Shown: positions 21,560-32,570 of the stretch, piece by piece
Layout: each line of letters opens with the position of its first letter
How positions within the stretch are numbered: the stretch's first letter is position 1
NCBI GenBank assembly: GCA_009760855.2
Contig: WPIO01000005.1
Span: 2,792,501-2,856,500 of the forward strand
Source: Cristatella mucedo
Taxonomy: Eukaryota; Bryozoa; Phylactolaemata; Cristatellidae
Direction: 5' to 3'
Length of the DNA stretch: 64,000 nt
Notes under the pieces: model-generated
The model's input: only the letters and a program-made list of their open reading frames with translations
Told to the model about the DNA's origin: nothing
Databases searched by the model: none
Translations under genes and position numbers: made by a program

Positions 21560-23885
21560 ACTGTCTATTATGGATTGGCGTATTTCCCCGGGCCATTGCC
21601 GTCAATTGCCGTGGGTTGCCATCGATTGAATGCGTACCATGGGTGAAAATTATGCGCTCACACAGGTACATGTTACGTGGAATGAGAGTTGCAGTTTATT
21701 GAAGCCAATCTTGTCAGTTCTCCATGGATTTCGATATCGGCCCCTATCGTTGCTGTTGACTGCCGTGCATTGCTGACAGTTACCAAACAAAGCATCTTGA
21801 AAGCTCCACGGTTATACTTTGGATGCATCGGAATGTTATATGCAATGGCAATTGAGGCTTCCTCGCTGCCAATTTCTCTTCAGTTCGCCTGGAATTGGGG
21901 CATTGGCCCAGGACATTGCTGTCGATTGCCGTTTATTGCTCGCGATTGTTCGTGCGAGATTGGTTGGAAGGATTTGATTGCACTTTCAACACAGTGGGCT
22001 GAGACAGGTAAGATATATTTGATCTTGGCCCAGTCACTTTCCGGCGATCTGCCAGGGACCATAACGGATTGCCGTATTTGCCTGGGCCATTGCCGTCTGT
22101 TGCCATGCATTGCCCAAGATTGAACGGTCAGAGCTGGTTGAAAGTATGTGTGCACGCAGTGAGATATTACGTGGAATGAGAATTTGAGCTTGGTGCAGCC
22201 GATTTCTCGTCGATTTGCTATGGATTTCGGTATTGGTAATTGCCATCGCTGGCGATTGCCGTGTATTGTTGACAGTTAACGGGCAAAATAGCTTGAAGTT
22301 CCAACGATTTCACTGTTAACGTAAAAAAAATTTTTGAATGCGATGACAATCGGCACTTCGTGCAGCCAATTTAGTGTCAACTTGCCATGGATTGTAGTGG
22401 ATTCCTGCCTCGAGCCGAGCCATTGCCGTAGATTGCCATGCATTGCCCAAGATTGTACGAGCGCAATTGCTTAAAGTTATGTGTTTGACATTAACCACGG
22501 TGCTTTGTAACATGCATTAAAAAGTGAAACATTGCGAAACCGATTTCAGCGATTTTTGCATCAGATTGCTGTAAATTGAGGTATTGGCCCGGGCCATTGC
22601 AGTCAATTGCAGTGCATCGCAGCCTAATGGACGAGGCGATTATAGTGAAATTTCGGGATTACACAATAACCAAAAATTTGAGCAACGTGCAATCACTATT
22701 AGAGCTTAAATTGTACGTATTCTTGTCGTTTTTCGGCGGGTTTCGGTACATTGACGTACTGGCCCGGGCAGTTGCAGTCGATTGCAGTGCATTGCTGCAG
22801 AATGACTGAGGCAATTACAGTGAAGTTATGCAAGTAAGCAATTACCGAAGATTATAGCAGCGTGCAATCATAATTAGAGCTTCTAGTGTACGCGCTCTGG
22901 TCGCTGTGTAGCAAATTGTAGCGGATTTCGGTGGATTGAGGTGGATTGAGGTGGATTGAGGTATGGGACCTGGTCGTTGCAGTCGATTGCATTCCATTGC
23001 ATGAGAACGCGTGTGCACAACGGTGCAAATTTTTTTTGAATGAACTTTGAACAGAGTCTAGTCCTATATGCAATGTCAATTAGAGCTTCTCGATGGCGAT
23101 TTGAGGATGATTTGCAGTGGAATATAGTGGATTGCAGTAATTTTCCAGATCATTTCAGGCGATTGCCGCCTGTTGCCACAGTGCGAGATTCTACAATATT
23201 TTTTATTTTACGTGGTTGTGCACACTGCACGGTGCACTTTAATATGCAATAAAAACTGGAGCTCGGCGCAATGTATTTCGATTTTTTATGCCGTGAATTC
23301 TGTGGATTGAAGTGGATTGTGGTATTGGCCCGGGCTTCTGCAGTCGATTGCAGCTCATTGCACGAGAACAGCCGTGCCAATTTAAGTGAAATTGTTTTAA
23401 TGCAATTTTCTCAGAGTGTGCTGTCATATTCAATCAAAAAAGGAGCTTTTCAATCAGGATTTCTTTACATGCGTGGTGGAATGTAGTGGATCGCGGCTGA
23501 TTGTGGTGGATTGCTGTATTGGCCTGGGCCACTGCAATCTTATTTCAGTGTACTTCGTGAGAACGCGTGAGTGGAATCGCGTGAAATTTTCTGGTTACAT
23601 TTTGCATGTAGCGTAGTTTGATATTCCAGACTTTTTGGAGCTGTTTGCAGCAGATTTGGGGGTGGATTTGACGAGAACTAGAAAGGATTGCGGTGGATTG
23701 CAGTACAGGTGTCCAGAACCAAAGCTCATTTGCATAAGTGCGCGTGCGTGCAGCGACATGAAATTTTGAGGACAGATAATTTTGAACGTGTACTACAATA
23801 TCAGAGAAAAATTTGAGCTCGGCAACGTTTACGTCTGGTCGTTGCTATCCTAATTAAGAGGGGATTTCGGTGGATTTCGGTAATT
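21560..23885. repeat. Degenerate satellite, ~170-bp monomers, about 13-14 copies
   Basis: A diagnostic core (ggcccgggccattgc, then agtcgattgc and agtgcattgc) recurs with variation at about 21589, 21746, 21899, 22078, 22240, 22414, 22583, 22757, 22970, 23150, 23325, 23518 and 23691. The spacings are 153-213 bp, mostly 160-180. Between cores, gagctt, gccgattt and ggatttcggt also recur in register, and local ggattgaggt units are expanded in triplicate at about 22925-22955. The monomers differ from each other by many substitutions, so the array is old. All ORFs here are translations of the satellite. Confidence 0.85.
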
Positions 23886-23889
23886 CGTC

Positions 23890-26390
23890 GATCCCGCCAC
23901 GTCACAGGCGGACCACACAGCGGTGCACCAGCAGTTTATCAGAGGAGCAGTGCAGGCCTGCATGTAATCCAACTAAACCTATCTTGGGAACTTTAAGGCA
24001 GGTACCACGTCTGTCGTGCCGTTCTTCCTTGTGTTCAATGGCCATACGTGATTGCTTGGCCTAAGAGCTATGAGAGTGCTGGGACTGATAACTGTGCACT
24101 CTGACCTCTTCATTGCACAAGTAAAGAGTATTGAAAAACCACCTAGGTGACCTAGGCGTAGGCAGATTGTACACTGATCCTTCGGTGCGTCCCAAAGTCA
24201 ATGCTACCGAATACCCACTCCATATGAAATTCGTGATTTTGCAAGAAGTGCAAGCGTTGGTTAGAAGAGGCATCCTCATACCGTGGAGGAGCCCTCAGAA
24301 TTGGTAAGCTTGATGGCCAACGTGTAGAAGGCTAATGAAGAACAGCGAATCTATATTTACCATCAGCTACTAAACGAGGCACTCAAACGACAACATTATC
24401 AGTTGCCGACCGTGGACGACGCGCTGCCTAAACCCTCAACAGGGCAAAGGTATCCAGCCAGGTCGATATTAAAGAGCCTCTCTGGCACTTACGATTAGAC
24501 AAGCCGAGCAAACTGATTACCCAGATCAGGAGCGCTGGAAGCTGTCGTTGGGCGCGTCTGCAGTTTGCTCTGAAGGTGAGCAGCGGGATCTTTCAAGTGC
24601 GCTTTCGTGAAGCATTCGGCGATCTGAGTGGAGTGGTTTGTGTGGCTGATGAGATCCTGGTGTTGCCACGATATGATACGCCACAGGAGGAAAAACGAGA
24701 CCACGGTTGACACTTGGCAGATGCCTCGGGCGTCATCTTAAACTGAATAACACCAAGGCAGCTGTCAAACAAGATCGGGTGACCTTTAGGAGACACGGGC
24801 TCTCTAAGGACGGCGTATCAGTAGACCCGGAGAAAATGGAGACAATTGTCGAAACGCTTCCTCTCAGTGTGCTGCAGCCATTCGGTGGTTCAATAGTATG
24901 ATACAGTTCATGGCTCATTTTGTACCAGTGCTTTCCTCAAAGTGTACACCGATAATAGAGCTAACGAAGAATAATGCCTAATGGCTCTAGGACCAGGAAT
25001 CTCAGATTGTCCTTAAACAGGTCAGAGAAACACTGGCAGCACTGCCTTCAATTGCACACTTCGACCCGATCAAAGTCTGATCTTGCAACTTGACAGCAAC
25101 CAAAGGAAATTAGTTTTTAATAATAATATAATATCATTCATTTGTATAGCGCCTCAAGAGAACTTAACCTCTATCTAGGCGCTTCGTATATGCCTCCGGG
25201 CTCGAGCCCACGATCTCAGCCAGACCTTGGTTGGGGGCGAGCACCTTAACCGCTGGACCAATTTATGTCTTTTACTGGACGGCGCACCACTGGAGAATGC
25301 GTCACAAGCACATCAGCTTAGCATAAATGGGCATACATAAAGAACTGCTGAGAGTTGCTTACGACATATAGCGTTTTCGACAAGTACACCTTTGGTGGAG
25401 AAGTCGTCGTTCACGATGACTGCTCTCGTTTGACCAGCACGTTACGAAACCTCTGAACCAAGCACGGAAAAGATTGCAGGTCTTGATCATCGACATTAAT
25501 CAGCCTTCATCGATACGACGCCATACAGTGGTAGGTGCCAGGTGAGCAACTTTACATCACTGATGCGTTAAGTGGTGCATTTTCCATTGGCAGCTAGGCT
25601 TTCCAAGGCTTGGCAAGCGTCAATGTTCTATATATGGCCACTGCCAGCGACATTTCTGAAATAGCCAACGAAAACCGAGCAAGATAGCTGTCTAGTCAGG
25701 TTACAGTAGCTTATAACCACTGGTTTATCTCAACTCAGATGTGATCGGCTATCTGACCTTCTACAGTATTGTGATTTAGGCGACGCCCTGAGTAACCCAA
25801 GATGGAGTAGTATTGAAAGGTGAACTCGGAGTAATTCCAACACAACTACGAAAAACGGTGCTAAAGCGCCTGCACTCTACCCACATGAGATACGACAGAA
25901 TAATGAGAACGGGCGGTCAGACTGTGTGCTCAGCAGGCATGGCAAGCTCGGTAAAGCGAACAGTCAAGAATTGCACTGGTCGCCAAACTATAAGCCAGTG
26001 CATCACAAAGAGAGCTAACTGCAACAGGATGATGGCAGTAGACTGAGGGAAAAGGTGCATGCGAACATCTTTGATATCGACGGTGGACAGTATCTGACTA
26101 CTGTCTACGTCTTCACGGGATTTATCAATGTCGACATGATTGAAAAGGCTACGTCAGCCTTTGTCATTCTGCCATTCTGAATCTGAAGGCTCACTTTGCA
26201 CGTTATAATATTCCAGTGGACTTGGTCGCCGATAACTGACCGCTTTCACACCGGCAGGATTCCACTGGCTCACTGGAGGCTGGAAGATAAAGAAAGTCAC
26301 ATATTCGGCATTCTTTTGTCAGTGTAACGGAAAGCCTAGTCGTCGGCTGTCAAGATAGTAGCACTGTAGCCAACAGCGCCTTCCAGGTTA
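23890..26390 (+). pseudogene. Gypsy (Ty3) retrotransposon pol, decayed
   Basis: Plus-strand reading frames, broken by many stops and frameshifts, give pol domains in order. Protease C-terminus: LLGLRAMRVLGLI, near 24060. RT: TDPSVRPKVNAT; RRGILIPWRSP; LNEALKRQHYQLPTVDDALP; then GVVCVADEILVLP near 24640, where the second catalytic Asp of the usual xxDD is Glu. RT end: LSKDGVSVDPEKME. RNase H and tether: FDKYTFGGEVVVHDD near 25370 and ITDALSGAF near 25560. Integrase-like remains: LRKTVLKRLHSTHM near 25850 and IPVDLVADN near 26215. A SINE interrupts RNase H at 25118-25260. The element is inactive. Confidence 0.75.
25118..25260 (-). mobile_element. tRNA-derived SINE with LINE-A-like tail, copy 1
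   Basis: Read on the minus strand it begins tggtccagcggttaaggtgc (A-box), has a B-box-like gggctcgagccc about 45 bp later, and continues into a tail, gcgcctagatagaggtta and gttctcttgaggcgc, ending in a TAA/TTA-rich stretch. It lies within the RNase H region of the Gypsy pol and so inserted after it. Related copies are at 34330-34458 and 57560-57704. Confidence 0.82.
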
Positions 26391-26550
26391 AATTTTAGGG
26401 GGCACAATGCCTGCCCAGCAGAAAAACACCTTGTTCCTCAAGCAGTGAGCAAACGATGCAGAAGCGTGGTGAGATAGGAAGAGCCTAATGCGAGCCGGGA
26501 GGCTCCAGAGCCATGTGCGGTATTTCTGCCCTTGGCATCGGCCTGTTATC

Positions 26551-27332
26551 TGTAGGAGCGGCTGATTGATGTCGGCTGGCCTATAATCCGGTTCTAATGG
26601 CTAGCTATTTAAGATTAGGGAGAGGCTTGCTGAAGGTCTCCCTCGTCGCCGCCGCTTCTGTCCAACAGTCGCCGGACTTCATTCCTCTTAAAGAGAGGGG
26701 GTGGTCGAGGTTTTTCACGCTTGCGATCAACGGCTACATGACACGAGAGCCTCCGCCTGGATAATTCGGAGGACGACAGCGAATGCGGTCGTATACCGCC
26801 CGAAGCTCGGATTTTGTGATTGTGAGTTTGTGTGTACGCGAGAGCACTCTCGGCGTAGGGATTTGGTGCTGTGAACTAGAAGTTGGGTGAAGTAGAAGGA
26901 GGGATTGTCTTCTTAGGCAAAACGGCCCAAGCGTACCTGGCCTCACTTGGCGGAAGCTGAGCCTTAGCTATCCAATCAGGGTCTGGGTTCCGGTGAAGAT
27001 CGGGGCATCAGCGCTTCTGTGGAAGCCACTGCACCCGTGAACCGACGTTATAATCACGTACCTGGTTGTTCTGGCCCTCTGCCTATTTGAGCCACTTTTT
27101 GAGTGCAGACGTCAGAGACCTAAGTACAGGGATGTGTGTCTCCGTAAGAGTGCTTGTCTAGATTAGAGCTTGGGAGGAGGGTGTGGATAAAACTGAACTA
27201 GATAAGAAGTGACATTGTGCGTTTGAAAATTAAGTTAATTAAAATCCCCTACTCATGTCTCTATTTCATTCCAATTCTTGCCACGAGCTCACAACCCTTA
27301 TTAGCGTTTAGTAGATTGTCGCCAGAATCACA
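26551..27332 (+). mobile_element. Candidate Gypsy LTR with primer binding site
   Basis: Placed between pol remains and a gag-like start. It begins TGTAGGAG and ends AATCACA (TG...CA). Three bases later comes TGGCACGGTGACTAC, which fits a tRNA primer binding site because it starts with TGG. A TATA-like tatttaag lies near 26605. No second LTR copy was found in the window, so the boundaries are unproved. Confidence 0.35.
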
Positions 27333-27405
27333 GTTGGCACGGTGACTACTTAAGGAGCGTAAACAGGCAGTGAATCGAATTTGGCGGTCGCCCATTAAGC
27401 TCAGG

Positions 27406-28060
27406 ATGCCTCCTCCATCGAGCGTTCGCCATTACAAAACGAATGATGCAAAAGGCTAGCCAAGACGAATCGGATGAATTCCTTGCCAAGCTGGATATTT
27501 AGAATAAATCTCTTCAGGATTCGCAATGCAGTCCAGCCCAAATGATGTTTGCCATGCAGAACCCGCTCTACCATTCCCGACCTCTACATCCAGCTATTGC
27601 CTGACGACAATGTCGCCAGCCACCACAGCAGGACGCCGGATAGCTGTCAAAAGGCACTATGACTCAGAGAACAAGATCTGAGCATACCCACTATCTGCCA
27701 AGCAATGTACTACAGGATGGTTATTCTGATGAGCAGCTTCGAGAAGGCACCGTCATGGCAACCCATGGCAACAAGTCCTGCACCACCTAGAACCTGGCAG
27801 GAACTGGCGAACTATTTATCCCAGCCCAAAAATAGCAAAACAAGCTCACAGACATATAGATATCAGGAGACATCAGTAGAGCAACACCAGGGAGCCAACA
27901 AACTATAGCCATTATCCACTGCCAGCGAATGGGAATCACATGACCTTTATACACGGAGCAGGAGCCAATACAGATCCAGCTACAGGACCACCTACAACCC
28001 ATCAAGTTCGGCCAGTGAAACCTCTGACATAGCTAATGTTGGCCTCTAACATGACAAAAG
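27406..28060 (+). pseudogene. gag-like remnant after the candidate LTR
   Basis: ATG at 27406 opens MPPPSSVRHYKTNDAKG, then hits a stop; further open segments follow, including ELANYLSQPKNSKTSSQTY. The position 70 bp after a candidate primer binding site suggests a gag start, but no zinc knuckle (CX2CX4HX4C) was seen. It ends where a MITE begins at 28066. Confidence 0.35.
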
Positions 28061-28065
28061 GCTTA

Positions 28066-28709
28066 CAGCCGTCGCTCGCCCCTTCCCACTTCGACTTTCG
28101 CGGCTTCACTCCATCGCGGTTTTTCAAATCTATTCATTAAAAGGTTGATCGAGATTATGAAAATGATATACACCACGCTCGGTTGTCTCGGTCAATTATG
28201 CACACCTGTATTACAATTCAAATTAAGATTACTTTATTTATGAACTGTAGGCCTATGCATTCGTGCACCCCCGAAAATCCTTTAATGCCAGTTGCAGCCT
28301 TACGACCACTCCTCGTGTGTGATCAAGAGCTTTTTCCAAAAATTGGGTGTAGTGAAACCAAGCCAATCAGAGCGTGTTACTCACTGATTGGCTATCTTAT
28401 CCTCTAAACGTAAATAGTAATGAAATGCACAGTATTGATAGTATGATATTTTGATGCCTAATGTGTCTTATTTTCTGTTATTTTATCTAGTATATTGGAT
28501 AATACGTGCGTAATGATGACTAAAAGAGTGTTATTTCAAGTCCAGGGGGCTCTAATAATGTTGAAACCGTTTTTACAGAGTCATGAACAGGTTTCATAAG
28601 CTCTACGTCCGAAAATATTCGATTTATAATAAAGAATCCTACTTCGCGGCCGTTCACTGATCGCGTTTGAGTATAGAATTGATTAATTGCGATAAACGAG
28701 GGACAACTG
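28066..28709 (+). mobile_element. pogo/Tigger-like MITE, copy 1
   Basis: Flanked by TA on both sides (28064-28065 and 28710-28711). Its ends are inverted: cagccgtcgctcgcc at the left, cgataaacgagggacaactg at the right. The interior (cttcgactttcgcggcttca, tccatcgcggtttt, gtgaaaccaagccaatcag) matches the second copy at 37867-38545 nearly end to end. No transposase ORF is present. TA duplication and a terminal CAGT...CTCG motif fit the pogo/Tigger branch of Tc1/mariner. Confidence 0.75.
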
Positions 28710-28739
28710 TACATTATCTTCCTAAAAAAAGGTAGTTAA

Positions 28740-29018
28740 CAGATGCGACATTCTCTTCCCAATGCTATTCCACTTTCGGTTGCGGGAGGGCCATTGTATC
28801 GATGGCTTCTGTTAGCAACAGCGCCTGCATAAGCATAGTCTCTGCCAAGCTAGTGTGTTCTCACTCATGGGACACGACTAGCACCACATATTGAACAGGC
28901 AATTGAGCAGCTGATGACTTACAAGACTTATACCAACACGTGCCACACTAGCCGAGGTACTCAGCTACAGTACCCACTTAGCTAATACTTCGAGTTAGTC
29001 TTTGCAACCAACTGTGTA
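28740..29018. other. Intergenic, no recognised feature
   Basis: Sequence between the MITE and the inverted repeat at 29019; no element recognised. Confidence 0.35.
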
Positions 29019-29063
29019 TTCTGAATCACACTGATCGATGGTCAAAGCGAGTGTGATTCAGAA
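29019..29063. repeat. Perfect 14-bp inverted repeat
   Basis: ttctgaatcacact at 29019-29032 is exactly complementary to agtgtgattcagaa at 29050-29063, leaving a 17-base loop. It lies shortly before the 5' end of a truncated LINE-A copy. Confidence 0.8.
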
Positions 29064-29089
29064 ATCGGAAAACCTAATGCTCAAAATTG

Positions 29090-29953
29090 GCTTCGCCAGC
29101 ATTATGCATGTTGAATCGGCACGTAGTCCAAGTGTCCCGTTCCAAAGTGACTTTTTATTGTAGGACAACAGCAGCTCCCCCAGTCAAGTCTGCCTACTTT
29201 AGGTTCCACAGAATTGACAAAAAAATAACTCAGGCTTGTTTAGACACCGATACTACATCTAAATTGGTCCATGCATTTGTGACATCCCGTCTCGACTTCT
29301 CTAACTCACTACTTGCTGGTCTCCCGGCATTACCAATTAGGCGCTTACAGCTGGCACAAAACTCTGCAGCTAGGCTCGGCTGTTGTGAGCAACGCAGTTG
29401 CCACATCACACCCATCTCGCCGGCCTGCACTGGCTCTCAATCAAGCCCCCCCCATCGCCTTCAAGGTTCTTTCACTTATTTATAGATCCATTCATTTACT
29501 GGCTTCAGCGTACCTATCAGAAATGCTCCCTACCAGGAAAATAATCGCACAACCCGCTGTTCTGACTCAAATAGTTTAGCCAGGCATCCTATGAACCTCA
29601 AAAATGTTGGAGACCATGCCTTTAGTTCCTACGCTCCTAAATCCTGTAACTCAATTCCGACTTGCGTTATGACATCCCCCAATTGACGACATTTAAAAAG
29701 AAGCTAAAAACCCATTTATTTATCGCAACATTTAGTGGGTCCATGTGATTCGCGCTTTGACTGCTCGTAGATGGTGACACTGTGCATCCTGCCAATAACC
29801 ACATTTGCATGCTCATGTTATGCCTGTTCTTATTGGCATTGAACATGCTACCATTAACCATTCGATAACACTTCCTTTGCAGCAAATGTAAAGCGGCTAG
29901 AAAGAGATTAGGTTCTTTAAAGGCGCTATACAAGTGTATAATCGTTATTATTA
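29090..29953 (+). mobile_element. LINE-A 3' half, plus strand
   Basis: It encodes the post-RT domain: VKSAYFRFHRIDKKITQACL, DTTSKLVHAFVTSRLDF, LLAGLPALPIRRLQLAQNSA, then frameshifted CHITPIS and LASAYLSEMLP. This is followed by the 3' UTR and a degenerate stem-loop (aagcggctagaaagagatta, gttctttaaaggcgc) with a short ATT tail. No RT core; 5'-truncated. Confidence 0.8.
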
Positions 29954-30424
29954 AACCACGCTGAGATGACTGCTAATAACTGAGTTCGTTATTTCAGATC
30001 AAAGAATTGAGCAATGCTAAAGTTGTCAGGGCCCAACCTCAATCGAAGATGTCATCCAGCAAAAAATTCTAACTTCACCAGATGATTAAGAACTCGAGCA
30101 ATGCTGATCTGAGGCTGTCAGTAGGGCAATAAACAAGAGTCCAAGGGTAAGATTTCATTTCTATGACTAAATTATAAAGCTCCAACAGTCTTCGAGATGG
30201 AAAATCCCCAAGACATGGCCCTAGTCTTTCAATTCCTCAATAGAACGCTCAAACGAGTGGCCTTTGCTATATTTTTTTTTACCTAGGAGCGACTATACAC
30301 AGGAGGACTTTTACCATGGACTAGTGTTCGCCATATAATAATTCAAAGTACTGCTGAACAACTAATCCACGCAGGCCAATGACTGTTCCGTCTTTTTGAA
30401 AATAGGCCGTAGTTCGATTTTAAA
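29954..30424. other. Intergenic, no recognised feature
   Basis: Between two plus-strand LINE-A copies. No ORF or repeat recognised. Confidence 0.35.
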
Positions 30425-31020
30425 TTCATGTTCCGAAGTTACCTCTCGTTAGACGACCACATCAGCTCGACAATCAAGTCTACCTACTTTCAGCTACATA
30501 ACATTGCTAAAATGTGGGCTTGTTTAGATAAGGATACCACGTCTAAGATGGTCCATGCATTTGCGACATCCCGTCTTGACTTCTGTAATACTTCTGTCTC
30601 TCTTTCTTTCTTTCTTATCTCTTTCTGTCTTGACTTCTGTATTCTTTGGAGATCGTGCATTTAGTTCGTCTGCTCCCAAAGCCAGGAACTCACTCCCGAC
30701 TTACGTCATAACATCTATTGACTTGACCAAATTTAAAAAGAACTTGAAAACACACTTAATAAGGACCGCATTTAGTGGGTCCCTGTGATTCATCCTTCAT
30801 GTGCTTATGCGTGCTGACACTGTGCATGCTGCCACTAACCTCATTTGCATGCTGACCTTGTGCATGTCACCCCTAACCATGTTATTCATGTTGTTCATCA
30901 AGCATGATATTACTCACCATTCAATCGCGTTTTCCTTTGCAACAAATTTAAAGCCCCTGGAACGAGATGATTGAGTTCACTGGTGGCGCTTTATCAAGTG
31001 GATTATTATTATTATTATTA
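30425..31020 (+). mobile_element. LINE-A 3' end with internal deletion
   Basis: It starts at SYLSLDDHISSTIKSTYFQL then HNIAKMWACLDKDTTSK and TSRLDFCN. It is interrupted by a tctttctttctt-rich stretch and resumes at GDRAFSSSAPKARNSLPTYV, FKKNLKTH and FSGS. The 3' UTR, stem-loop and (ATT)n follow. The segment LLAGLPA...FRSLH is deleted. Confidence 0.8.
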
Positions 31021-31683
31021 AATTTAAAACCTTGCAATCTTGTTAATTTTACCAATCTACTAAAATTTGACATTTCCTTTAAAACTCTTGTTACCTTTGA
31101 TCCGTGAGTAATTTGACAGAACAATTTTATTTTCTCAGCTGCGTTTTTTGCTTGTTACAAAATCGTAATATACGCTATAAAACTGGATAATATGAATAGC
31201 GGCCAGTGCGAATACTAAAATGACCAATAGGCGAGTGAATGATATTCCGAGTTATCATTAAACTGCAATAAAGTTTAACTGGACTATCCAAGTCAACGAG
31301 CCCGACAGTGCCGATGCTAATTCAGCTAAGACTGGCTGGCTGGCTGTATGCAAACTCTGAGCAAAGCCATATAAAACCAAATATTTTTATTAATTCACAC
31401 CCGCTACACCTTGTGACGAATCAGTACCGGAGATCTGTTGGGATTGATGCAATCAGCTAAGTACATCAAGAGTAGGTGCGTTCACCCAAAATATCCCAAA
31501 AATACAAATTGAAATATTACGAGATTTCTGGTCTTAATTGCTCCATTCACAAGTCTTGTACTTGCTGAGCAGCCGCATTGGTGGAAAGCATTGGGTGAGC
31601 ATTCTTGTTGAAGAGGCTATTCACCAACAATAAGCAACGTGACTGCCTCATATAGCCGATGGAACTCACTCTTTCATAACCAT
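31021..31683 (-). other. 3' flank of gene B
   Basis: Downstream of the gene B stop codon in gene orientation; presumed 3' UTR and flank. A minus-strand AATAAA lies at 31386-31391. A short ggctggctggctg run near 31330 is the only simple repeat. Confidence 0.45.
31386..31391 (-). terminator. Candidate polyadenylation signal for gene B
   Basis: AATAAA on the minus strand about 295 bp after the gene B stop codon. Position and strand fit, but other AT-rich hexamers occur nearby, so the cleavage site is unproved. Confidence 0.35.
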
Positions 31684-31803
31684 TCAGTCACGGTTCACCA
31701 TAAGAGGTGCTGTTTCATCGCCTTCGACTACAGCTCTAGCCGCCTTTTTTGAAGTTGCTTGCTTGACTTTTTGAACAACAATTGATGCAAAAGTGATAAT
31801 CGC
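31684..31803 (-). CDS. SLC18B1-like MFS transporter B, exon 11 (stop)
   Basis: Last exon of gene B: 39 codons and TGA at 31686-31684. It reads AIITFASIVVQKVKQATSKK then AARAVVEGDETAPLMVNRD. Acceptor ...aattttag, phase 0. It completes helix 12 and gives a short cytoplasmic tail. The tail carries a basic patch and an acidic-dileucine-like motif (ETAPLM, compare [DE]xxxL[LI]), which in other membrane proteins directs endolysosomal sorting; that use here is inference. This exon defines the 3' end of the coding region, and gene B from exon 5 to here encodes about 290 residues. Confidence 0.88.
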   Translation of the reverse strand, partial: AIITFASIVVQKVKQATSKKAARAVVEGDETAPLMVNRD

Positions 31804-32570
31804 CTAAAATTAAGGAAAAATAAAATGCCTTAGCGGCGAAAGTGCACTTTTGAGGTGGCGAGTAAGAAAGTGATTCGACACACAGTTTTACTATCTGGCT
31901 TACAGTCGAATCGTCAATGGGAAAGCTTGCAGCTCAGATGCAGAGTGCTATGGTTAATATTATGCTCGCAGACACTAATAAAACCACTAGGCCTTTGTTC
32001 TTACCCGAAGCTAGTGCATACATTTTTGCAACAGATGTAAAGTCATTAGTGCAAACACCTTTAGTGGATGCCTATTCCTTAAACTGATCGGGTTTTTGTG
32101 CATGCAGGATATCTACCGAATAGTTGCAACAAGAAAATTACCATTAGGATCTCTCGCTTCTTCGTGTACCATTTTAAGATTATTTTGAAAGATGCTAGCA
32201 CGGATCCGTTCGACAAAGTTTGTGGTCTTACCACTTGTGCCAGCTTCACATCAATGAACTTCATCTCTAATCAAAACCATTTTTACAGTCGAGCGGTATC
32301 ATTTCGCCACGTTTTTACATAGATAGCGATTCATTAAAGCAAAAACTGCAAGATGTGTGTTATTTACGCTAGATTTAGCTTGGACTGTACCGGAACCCAT
32401 CATTTCTCACATTCTCTTTTGCATAAAACCCAACTTCTAATTAGGTGTTAGTAGCAGTCCGGCCTACAAGTAACCATTACAAACTATCTATCCAAGCTGT
32501 TCTTCTCATTCTGATTATAGCAAATACATTTCATTAAAAAGTAACCAGAACAACCTAGCCAAACCCTATA
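31804..32570. other. Intron 10 of gene B, no recognised feature
   Basis: Non-coding sequence between exon 11 and a minus-strand LINE-A. A 74-codon plus-strand ORF and a 61-codon minus-strand ORF have no recognised domain. Confidence 0.4.

Noticed and set aside
22920-22960. CRISPR-like short direct repeats (ggattgaggt three times)
   Set aside because: Adjacent tandem units without spacers inside a eukaryotic satellite; not a CRISPR array.
21481-23616. Overlapping ORFs of 60-144 codons on both strands
   Set aside because: All are reading frames of the ~170-bp satellite and change with its monomers.
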